64,000 nt of DNA, from positions 53,319 to 117,318 of the forward strand of contig NZ_JAIQZA010000011.1 in NCBI RefSeq assembly GCF_020164485.1, read 5' to 3'. The notes beneath the pieces were generated by a model that ran no database searches, was not told where the DNA came from, and saw only the letters and a program-made list of their open reading frames with translations. Source of the stretch: Salegentibacter tibetensis (GTDB lineage Bacteria > Bacteroidota > Bacteroidia > Flavobacteriales > Flavobacteriaceae). Made by a program: the position numbers and the translations under genes. The first letter of the stretch is position 1. Every line of letters starts with the position of its first letter. Shown one piece after another: positions 35,970 through 42,522 of the stretch.

Positions 35970-36012
35970 AGCCTGTGTTAAATTCCCATACCGGAATTAA
36001 AATTATTAGCAG
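35970..36012 (+). repeat. 43-nt leader repeat, copy 2 (before the 195-residue secreted protein)
   Basis: Begins two bases after the tag stop and ends at the next ATG. The middle differs from copy 1 but still folds, here as AATTCC-CATACC-GGAATT. Hairpin kept while its sequence changed suggests a functional RNA structure. Confidence 0.75.
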
Positions 36013-36600
36013 ATGAAAAAACTATTTATAATAACATTTATACTTTTTACTGCCCTGGCACAAGCTCAGGATAAAAAGATAGAAAGAGAAGAAGGTATAG
36101 ACCGGGAGGAAATGCCTGAGGACGCATTCTTTTTGATTGATAAAATTCCCGAGAAGGCTAGAAGGTTACGCTATTATTACCAGACCGATGGCGAAGAGGA
36201 GAGTTTCGAAACCAAGTTTAAATTTAAACGTTCTATTTTTAGTGTAGAATTTGGCAAAGACGGGAAACTACAGGATGTTGAAGTCACCTTAAAAGAAAAG
36301 CAACTTCCAGAAAAAACGCTCCAAAATATTAAAACTCATCTGGAGAAAAATCATGAGCGGCATAAGTTGGAGAAAATTCAGGCGCAATATTTACCAAATT
36401 CTGCAAGTGAAAGTTCTGCTGAAAAATTATTACTAAAATCCCTTTCATTTGATACGCAACAGCCCGATAATTATGAAATAATAGTGGCGGTAAAAAACAA
36501 GGGTAAACTGAAAAAATATGAAATGCTTTTTAATAAAAAAGGTCAATTTAAAAATGAACGGGAAATAATAAGAAACTCCTATGACTACCTTATATTCTAA
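36013..36600 (+). CDS. Secreted hypothetical protein (PepSY-like shape)
   Basis: 195 residues with a Sec signal (1-18, ending LAQAQ). The remainder is charged and alternates beta strands with a helix (KTLQNIKTHLEKNHERHKLE), roughly as in PepSY-like repeats. No firm family. It overlaps the start of the DUF2490 gene by 20 bp, so the two are translated together and probably act in the same envelope process. Confidence 0.7.
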   Translation: MKKLFIITFILFTALAQAQDKKIEREEGIDREEMPEDAFFLIDKIPEKARRLRYYYQTDGEEESFETKFKFKRSIFSVEFGKDGKLQDVEVTLKEKQLPEKTLQNIKTHLEKNHERHKLEKIQAQYLPNSASESSAEKLLLKSLSFDTQQPDNYEIIVAVKNKGKLKKYEMLFNKKGQFKNEREIIRNSYDYLIF

Positions 36601-37279
36601 AAAATCTTCATTTTTATTTTTCCTGATTTTTGTATTCCTCGGAATTCAAAACACTAAAGCCCAGGAAAACTTTAGCATGCTAATAGATCCCGATTTTACG
36701 ATAAATATAGACCCTGATTCCCGCTGGTCTTATAACTTCAATTTATCTAACAGGGATATAATTTATGAAGACGGGGAGTACAACTTTGATGCTAAGCACC
36801 TTCAGCTTTCACATTTCACCAGTTATGAAGTTGGTTTTTATAGTAAGTTGAGTTTAGGTATAAGATACCGTTTTAAAGAAATTTTTGATAAGGATATTCA
36901 GGACGAAGTAAGAATTGTAGAACAGTTTGGACATTCCAGAAAATATAATTCTTTGAAGGTGGCTCATCGTGCGCGTTTTGAACAACGTTTAAGGGAGATC
37001 ACTACATATAGAACCCGTTATCGATTTTCAGTAGAATTGCCTTTAAGCGGACAACGCGTAGACCCAAATGAATTCTTTATAATTGGAAATACTGAAGCTT
37101 TATTCAGCGTGGGAAGTGAAGAGCGGCCAAAATTAGAACAACGATTTTCCCTGGCCCTGGGAAATGAGATTTGGGCAAAAACCAAAGCTACTTTAGGCCT
37201 TCAATATCGCTATGAAGATTATACCGGAAATCCAGCCAGCGAATTGTTTATAACAAGTGAGGTTATTTTATCACTTTAA
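36581..37279 (+). CDS. DUF2490 outer-membrane protein
   Basis: 232 residues. A signal peptide (about 9-27) is followed by a run of amphipathic beta strands with aromatic girdles (SRWSYNFNLSNRDIIYEDG, LSLGIRYRFKEIF, ATLGLQYRYEDY) ending in a hydrophobic strand. This is the DUF2490 pattern, probably a small outer-membrane barrel. Function unknown. It ends nine bases into the convergent aat gene. Confidence 0.85.
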   Translation: MTTLYSKKSSFLFFLIFVFLGIQNTKAQENFSMLIDPDFTINIDPDSRWSYNFNLSNRDIIYEDGEYNFDAKHLQLSHFTSYEVGFYSKLSLGIRYRFKEIFDKDIQDEVRIVEQFGHSRKYNSLKVAHRARFEQRLREITTYRTRYRFSVELPLSGQRVDPNEFFIIGNTEALFSVGSEERPKLEQRFSLALGNEIWAKTKATLGLQYRYEDYTGNPASELFITSEVILSL

Positions 37280-37918
37280 ATCACCTAAGTATTCCAGAAA
37301 TTCATCCCGTGAAATTTCTTCAGCGCCCAAACTTTCCAAATGTTGGGTATAAACCTGGCAATCTATAAGTTTTACGCCATCTTCCCTTAGCTTTTTAACA
37401 AGGGTGATAAATCCGTATTTTGAAGCATTGCTAACTTTTGTAAACATACTCTCGCCACAAAAAACTTTTTTATCGCTTAGGTAGATTCCATAAAGGCCAC
37501 CCACTAAATTCCCATCCTGCCATACCTCTACAGAATGGGTTATATTAAATTCATGTAACTCAATATAACAATCTATCATTTCCCGGGTAATCCAGGTGCC
37601 GTGCTGCCCATCCCTCCTAATTTCGGCGCAGGCTTCTATCACTGCTTTAAAATCTTTATTAAAAGTCACTTCAAAAGCATTCTTTTTCAGCAACTGCTTC
37701 ATACTTTTTGAAACTTTTAATTTCTCTGGAAAAAGAACCATTCTGGGATCTGGACTCCACCAAAGCAAAGGTTGGGAAGCATCGTACCAGGGGAAAATTC
37801 CGTGGTTGTAAGCGTAGATTAATCTCGGGATACTCAACTCGCCCCCAATAGCCAAAAGCCCCTGCTCATCGGCTTCAGAAATAGGTGGGAATTTCTCGTT
37901 ATGTTGTAAAAAATGCAA
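37271..37918 (-). CDS. aat: Leucyl/phenylalanyl-tRNA-protein transferase (Aat)
   Basis: 215 residues. The start is TTG at 37918: a TGA lies two codons upstream in frame and the next ATG would remove the conserved FPPISEADEQGLLAIGGELS. The family core is present (IFPWYDASQPLLWWSPDPRMVLFPE, then GLYGIYLSDKKVFCGESMF). It adds Leu or Phe to N-terminal Lys/Arg of proteins, marking them for ClpS/ClpAP. Confidence 0.96.
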   Translation of the reverse strand: MHFLQHNEKFPPISEADEQGLLAIGGELSIPRLIYAYNHGIFPWYDASQPLLWWSPDPRMVLFPEKLKVSKSMKQLLKKNAFEVTFNKDFKAVIEACAEIRRDGQHGTWITREMIDCYIELHEFNITHSVEVWQDGNLVGGLYGIYLSDKKVFCGESMFTKVSNASKYGFITLVKKLREDGVKLIDCQVYTQHLESLGAEEISRDEFLEYLGDLK

Positions 37919-37957
37919 TTTTCAGGGATTATAGGTGAAACAGAAAAGTACAAAAAG

Positions 37958-37995
37958 AAAAAGCTTAGCCCTCTTAATAGGATGCTAAGCTTTTT
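37958..37995 (-). terminator. Terminator of the DUF3127 gene
   Basis: AAAAAGCTTAGC (37958-37969) pairs with GCTAAGCTTTTT (37984-37995), twelve bases without mismatch. Confidence 0.85.
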
Positions 37996-38027
37996 ATAAT
38001 TTGAATTGAATTTTCTTCTTAATTTCC

Positions 38028-38402
38028 CTAGAACGGAAGATCGTCGTAATCTTCTTCATTTAGGTTATTTGCGGGCTCAAAATTATCTGGCGGCGGTACA
38101 TTTTCCCCACCTGCTGATTGATCTGCCTGTAGGTTTTCTATTCGCCATCCCTGGATAGAGTTAAAATATTTGGTTTCGCCTTGCGGGCTCACCCATTCCC
38201 TGCCTCTTAGGTTAATCCCGATTTTTACCGGTTGCCCTACCTGAAAGTTGTTAAGCAAATCTGTTTTATCCTGAACAAATTCTATCATAATATGTTGCGG
38301 ATACTGCTCCTCTGTAGTTACAACAACTTCCCTCTTTCTAAAACCGTTATTCCCAAAGGTCTTGGTTTCTCCAACTAATTTAATTTTGCCTTGTACTTCC
38401 AT
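38028..38402 (-). CDS. DUF3127 protein with SSB-like acidic tail
   Basis: 124 residues. An N-terminal OB-like beta barrel (VQGKIKLVGETKTFGNNGFRKREVVV, shortened here) matches DUF3127. The C-terminus is a flexible linker ending NEEDYDDLPF, very like the acidic tip by which SSB recruits repair and replication proteins. It may bind single-stranded nucleic acid, but no family function is established to my knowledge. One base separates it from the flavin reductase gene. Confidence 0.85.
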   Translation of the reverse strand: MEVQGKIKLVGETKTFGNNGFRKREVVVTTEEQYPQHIMIEFVQDKTDLLNNFQVGQPVKIGINLRGREWVSPQGETKYFNSIQGWRIENLQADQSAGGENVPPPDNFEPANNLNEEDYDDLPF

Positions 38403-38403
38403 C

Positions 38404-39282
38404 TTACTCTGTTTTTGCTAATAATAATTTCCAGGCAGCATCGGTATTGTTTTCCTCTAAAAACAATTGTGCCCGGGTATGAATATCTTTCTTGTTATTT
38501 GTTTTCACTAATTCGGCCAAATCTTTATCTTCAGCTATAAAGCTTACAATTTCCTCGTCTTTTGGAAGTGTCTCCACATTCCCCAATTTACCTAAATCAT
38601 TTCCAGTTAAGGTTTTACTTTCCCTAATTTCCGCAGGAATAGCGTCTACTCCAATCCCCAAACTAGAAAGTGGTTTTGGCACCTCGAACATTCCAAGGTT
38701 TGCGCGACTATACCAGTTTCCACCCATTCTGGCTACTAGATCTATTTTATGCTGATCTATAAATCCATCTTTGTCTAAAACACTTTCGTTGATATGCATT
38801 TTAAGGACTTCGCAGATCACCAGGTTTCCCGCGCCGCCTTCCTGGCCGGTTTCAATAACCTGTTTCACCTTACATTCAAATTGCACCGGTGATTCAGCCA
38901 CCCGAAAGGGTTTTACAAGTTCAGACTTTAGCATTGAAAATCCTGCTTTTTCGAACTCATTTACACCTTCGGCATATTCGGTACTGGAAAGGGACATTTG
39001 CTGCACAATATCGTAATTTACAATATTGATCACTACCTCATCTATATTTTTAACATTAGTGTAGGTATGCTTTACCGTATTATCCCGGCCCCTTCGTGCA
39101 GGGGAAAAAATCAATGTTGGCGGGTTAGATCCAAAAACATTAAAAAAGCTGAAAGGCGATAAATTTGGCCGGCCTTCCGCATCAATGGTACTGGCAAATG
39201 CGATAGGTCTTGGACCAATGGCACCTAGCAAATAACGATGAAGCTTGCCCGTGCCCACCTCTTTAGGATCTATTGTAAGCAT
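38404..39282 (-). CDS. Flavin reductase-like FMN-binding protein
   Basis: 292 residues. The FMN-binding split-barrel domain (about 10-200) has LGAIGPRPIAFASTIDAEGR and SPFSFFNVFGSNPPTLIFSP, the signature of the flavin_reduct family. A C-terminal helical tail (about 225-292) is extra. It probably binds FMN and reduces flavin or an unknown compound. It is followed by the DUF3127 gene with one base between, so the two are likely co-transcribed. Confidence 0.9.
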   Translation of the reverse strand: MLTIDPKEVGTGKLHRYLLGAIGPRPIAFASTIDAEGRPNLSPFSFFNVFGSNPPTLIFSPARRGRDNTVKHTYTNVKNIDEVVINIVNYDIVQQMSLSSTEYAEGVNEFEKAGFSMLKSELVKPFRVAESPVQFECKVKQVIETGQEGGAGNLVICEVLKMHINESVLDKDGFIDQHKIDLVARMGGNWYSRANLGMFEVPKPLSSLGIGVDAIPAEIRESKTLTGNDLGKLGNVETLPKDEEIVSFIAEDKDLAELVKTNNKKDIHTRAQLFLEENNTDAAWKLLLAKTE

Positions 39283-39394
39283 ATATATTTTTTGGCAAAG
39301 GTAACGAAACCAACAAGGAATGAAAAGCTACAGCACGCAATAAAATTCGTTTAAAAACGCTTATCTTTAAATCCTTTAAAGCTCAAAGGCCTGT

Positions 39395-40549
39395 ATGAAC
39401 TTCACAGACGAACGCAATTTTAATCGCTGGTTTATTATTATTTCATGTCTTATAGTAGTAGGGCTCGTTTTATGGAATACCAGCATCTTTTTTCAGCGTT
39501 TAAAACAAGATGAACGAGCTAAAATGAATATTTGGGCAAAAGCCCAGGAAGCTTTAGACCGGGACCCAGCCCCGGCAGATGCCGATCTTGATCTTATTCT
39601 CGAAATTCTTAATAACAATACCACTATACCCATAATTCATACAGATACCGATGGAGAAATTGCTTATACCACCAATATTGATCCCGATAAATTAGAAAAT
39701 GAGCAACAGGCCGAGCAACTTCTGGCCACTCTAAAAGCTGAAAATGCTCCTATAATCATTAATCTTGGAAATGGTGAAAAACAATATATTTACTACGGAA
39801 ATTCCCCTGTTCTTAATAGTCTAAAATATTATCCCGTTGGATTGGTACTTATAGGCTTTCTCTTTATTGGGGTAGTTTATTTTTTCTACACTACCACAAA
39901 AAATAGCGAACAGAATAAACTTTGGGCGGGAATGGCCAAGGAGACAGCACATCAAATTGGAACACCTTTATCTTCCCTTATAGGTTGGACTGAAATCCTG
40001 AAACAGGAAAACGTTAACGAGTCTTACATAGTTGAAATGGAAAAGGACATTAATCGTCTTGAAACCATTACCGAGCGGTTCTCCAAAATAGGCTCTTCTC
40101 CAATTCTTGAGAAGACCAATATTATTGAAGCTACTCAAAATAGTTTCGATTATTTAAAATCACGGAGTTCCAGACTTATCGGATTCTCTATAGATGCTCC
40201 TGAAGCTTATATTCCGGTAATGCTTAACCGTCAACTTTATAGCTGGACCATAGAAAACCTGGTGAAAAATGCGATAGATGCTATGCGCGGAAAAGGAAAA
40301 TTACATATTGAAATTCAGGAAGATCAAAAGTGGGCACATATATTTATTAAAGACACGGGAAAAGGACTTGAAAAAAATAAATTCAGAGTTATTTTTGAAC
40401 CCGGGCATACCACTAAAAAAAGGGGCTGGGGCCTTGGGTTGTCGTTAGCAAAACGGATTATTGAAGGCTATCACCACGGAAGAATTAAAGTAGCTGAAAG
40501 CGAATTAAAAAAAGGGACCACTTTTCAAATTTCCCTTCGGAAGGTTTAG
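39395..40549 (+). CDS. Membrane sensor histidine kinase
   Basis: 384 residues. Two membrane helices (about 12-33 and 147-165) flank a periplasmic sensor of about 110 residues with no named domain. The HisKA motif is KETAHQIGTPLSSLIGW with phospho-acceptor His186. The ATPase has the N box (ENLVKNAIDAM), DTGKG, and GWGLGLSLAK. The His-Gln variant of the H box marks a family common in Bacteroidota. No response regulator is adjacent; its end overlaps the end of the convergent thioesterase gene. Confidence 0.93.
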   Translation: MNFTDERNFNRWFIIISCLIVVGLVLWNTSIFFQRLKQDERAKMNIWAKAQEALDRDPAPADADLDLILEILNNNTTIPIIHTDTDGEIAYTTNIDPDKLENEQQAEQLLATLKAENAPIIINLGNGEKQYIYYGNSPVLNSLKYYPVGLVLIGFLFIGVVYFFYTTTKNSEQNKLWAGMAKETAHQIGTPLSSLIGWTEILKQENVNESYIVEMEKDINRLETITERFSKIGSSPILEKTNIIEATQNSFDYLKSRSSRLIGFSIDAPEAYIPVMLNRQLYSWTIENLVKNAIDAMRGKGKLHIEIQEDQKWAHIFIKDTGKGLEKNKFRVIFEPGHTTKKRGWGLGLSLAKRIIEGYHHGRIKVAESELKKGTTFQISLRKV

Positions 40550-40956
40550 AATTTAGAAAGATTCTCTCTTAAACCTTCAGGAATCTTAAAGGTTGAATCT
40601 TTTTCAAAATCATAACAAACCACCACATCTTTACCTTCAGCGCAAATTTCATTGTCTTCATTTAAAATAATATGCTTTAAACCGAAACTGGAATTTTTCA
40701 TAAAATCAAGCCTGGTTTTCACTATGGCTTTCCCGGGATAGTATAGCGACTTTTTAAAATCACAGTGCGTTGAAACCAGCATTGTCCCCATATTGGTGTT
40801 TTCATACATCTCGTAAATTCCTGAAGCTTCCCAGAAATTAACACGGCCCGACTGCATATAGCGCATAAACGAGATATTATTGACATGTTTATACATGTCT
40901 AAATCACTCCAGTCTATTCTAAGCTCAAGCTCTAACTTATAGGTTTCGGCTTCCAT
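40546..40956 (-). CDS. Acyl-CoA thioesterase (4HBT hot-dog fold)
   Basis: 136 residues. The motif DWSDLDMYKHVNNISFMRYM has the catalytic Asp and the downstream HVNN of YbgC/FadM-type thioesterases. It hydrolyses short or aromatic acyl-CoA thioesters; the exact substrate is unknown. Its ATG overlaps the HIT stop by one base (TAATG), so it is probably translated by coupling. Confidence 0.92.
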   Translation of the reverse strand: MEAETYKLELELRIDWSDLDMYKHVNNISFMRYMQSGRVNFWEASGIYEMYENTNMGTMLVSTHCDFKKSLYYPGKAIVKTRLDFMKNSSFGLKHIILNEDNEICAEGKDVVVCYDFEKDSTFKIPEGLRENLSKF

Positions 40957-41345
40957 TAAAGATTCACGTGAATAGATTCTGCTAAATTTTTGAATTCTTC
41001 ATCTTTCATTTTCACGCTTTTAGAAAAATCCATATCACTCATGTCATTTAGCGGAATAAGATGTACATGTACATGCGGAACTTCAAGACCTACCACGGCC
41101 ATTCCCACCCGCTTACAATCCACGGTTTTTTCTAAAGCGATCGCTACTTTACGGGAAAAACGCATCAACTCCTGGTACACTTCTTCGTCCAAATCAAATA
41201 TTTTGTTCACTTCTTTTTTTGGAATACAAAGTGTATGCCCTTTAGAATTAGGATTTATATCCAGGAAAGCCAAAAACTGACTGTCCTCTGCAATTTTATA
41301 TGCAGGTACTTCACCCTTTACGATTTTGGTAAATAAACTGGCCAT
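40956..41345 (-). CDS. HIT-family nucleotide hydrolase
   Basis: 129 residues. The catalytic triad motif HVHVHLIPL (with the middle His as nucleophile) is present, as is the N-terminal DINPNSKGHTLCIPKKE. It is of the bacterial Hint/HinT type, hydrolysing nucleoside phosphoramidates. It follows greA by about 100 bp on the same strand. Confidence 0.95.
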   Translation of the reverse strand: MASLFTKIVKGEVPAYKIAEDSQFLAFLDINPNSKGHTLCIPKKEVNKIFDLDEEVYQELMRFSRKVAIALEKTVDCKRVGMAVVGLEVPHVHVHLIPLNDMSDMDFSKSVKMKDEEFKNLAESIHVNL

Positions 41346-41377
41346 AATATTTTCTGAATTGATTAGTAATTAAAAGT

Positions 41378-41425
41378 AAAATCCTTTTCACAGAACCTTA
41401 GTTAAAGGTATTGGAAAAGGATTTT
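41378..41425 (-). terminator. Inverted repeat after greA, possible terminator
   Basis: AAAATCCTTTTC (41378-41389) and GAAAAGGATTTT (41414-41425) are perfect twelve-base arms with a 24-base spacer. On the minus strand the outer arm ends in TTTT. The long loop makes it a weaker terminator than the others. Confidence 0.55.
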
Positions 41426-41448
41426 GTAAACTGTTAAAAACCGGAAAC

Positions 41449-41925
41449 TTACTCTCTCCAGATCTCTAATATCTCAAATTTCATTTTTCCGCTAGGCACA
41501 TCGATCTCTGCCGTATCACCAACTTTCTTACCCAGCAAACCTTTACCAATGGGAGAATCTACCGAGATTTTCCCAGTTTTCAGGTCGGCTTCACTTTGGG
41601 CTACAAGTTTATAATCCACTTCGGCACCATTTGTAGTGTTCTTTATTTTCACGTGGGAATGTACCAGTACTTTGGAGGTGTCTAGCTGAGATTCGTCTAT
41701 CACCCTTGCGTTTGCAACCACTTCTTCTAATTTAGAAATTTTCATTTCCAAAAGTCCCTGTGCTTCCTTAGCAGCATCATATTCGGCATTCTCACTTAAA
41801 TCTCCTTTATCACGGGCTTCGGCAATAGCTTCAGAAGCTTTTGGCCGTTCCACATCCCTAAGCTGATTTAGTTCATCCTTCAACTTTTTTAGCCCCTCTT
41901 CAGTATAATAAGATACTTTGCTCAT
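41449..41925 (-). CDS. greA: Transcription elongation factor GreA
   Basis: 158 residues, usual length, from the ATG at 41925. An earlier in-frame ATG at 41985 would place its start on top of the promoter. The N-terminal coiled coil (about 8-75) carries the acidic tip motif DLSENAEYDAAKE that reactivates backtracked RNA polymerase. The C-terminal FKBP-like domain ends ISVDSPIGKGLLGKKVGD. The leader between promoter and ATG contains a terminator-like hairpin. Confidence 0.97.
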   Translation of the reverse strand: MSKVSYYTEEGLKKLKDELNQLRDVERPKASEAIAEARDKGDLSENAEYDAAKEAQGLLEMKISKLEEVVANARVIDESQLDTSKVLVHSHVKIKNTTNGAEVDYKLVAQSEADLKTGKISVDSPIGKGLLGKKVGDTAEIDVPSGKMKFEILEIWRE

Positions 41926-41945
41926 AACTTCATCGTTTATATAAA

Positions 41946-41976
41946 TACAAAAAATCCCATAGCAACGACGGGATTT
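41946..41976 (-). terminator. Terminator-like hairpin in the greA leader
   Basis: On the minus strand AAATCCC (41976-41970) pairs with GGGATTT (41958-41952) around an 11-base loop, then T-rich sequence. It begins about seven bases after the -7 box, so it would sit at the very 5' end of the greA transcript. Confidence 0.55.
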
Positions 41977-41982
41977 GTTTAA

Positions 41983-41990
41983 CAAATATA
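41983..41990 (-). promoter_or_regulatory. -7 box of greA
   Basis: Minus-strand TATATTTG, with ATTG about 20 bp upstream as a possible -33 element. Confidence 0.55.
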
Positions 41991-42045
41991 ATAAATTTAC
42001 ACCTTGAAAACAATAATATTATTTAGCGAAAAAATTGCCGATTTC

Positions 42046-42477
42046 ATGAAAAAAACTCTCTTTTTACTTTTATTTTCAGCATTTTTTAGCGCTTGTTCGG
42101 GTAATGACGATAATATGCGTCACAACCCAAATCTTATAGATTTGAATTTCAGGATGCAACTAAATCTGGATTTCCCCGAATATAACGATCTTCAATTTCC
42201 CGGAAACAGCTTTGTTACCTATAACCAAGGCATAAGGGGTGTTGTAGTTTATAATATAAATAATTCACAATACACCGCATTTGAATTAAGCGACCCCAAC
42301 CATCCGCCAAGTAACTGCTCTGCAATGACCGTAGAAGGTGTTACCGCAACCTGTAACTGTGAAGACGCCAATTCATATAACATAATCACCGGCGAACTAC
42401 TGGAAGGCGAAGGCCAATACGCGATGAAACCTTACCGAATTGAACGTCGCGGTAATATGATTGAGGTTTATAATTAA
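42046..42477 (+). CDS. Lipoprotein with a degenerate Rieske-like fold
   Basis: 143 residues from the ATG at 42046. The lipobox FSAC gives Cys17. From about residue 60 the order matches a Rieske domain: a strand VVVYNINNSQYTAF, the loop NCSAM at 90-94, CNCED at 103-107, then SYNIITGELLEGEG and YRIERRGNMIEV. In true Rieske proteins the two loops read CxH and CxxH. Here C91 and C103/C105 are present but both His ligands are missing, so the 2Fe-2S centre is probably lost or replaced. Function unknown. Confidence 0.75.
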   Translation: MKKTLFLLLFSAFFSACSGNDDNMRHNPNLIDLNFRMQLNLDFPEYNDLQFPGNSFVTYNQGIRGVVVYNINNSQYTAFELSDPNHPPSNCSAMTVEGVTATCNCEDANSYNIITGELLEGEGQYAMKPYRIERRGNMIEVYN

Positions 42478-42522
42478 AACCTCCCCCGTCCATTAAAATG
42501 GAAGAGAGAGGTGACAAACAAA

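Noticed and set aside
41926..41985. N-terminal extension of GreA
   Set aside because: It would begin inside the -7 box and include the leader hairpin; standard GreA length is reached from 41925.
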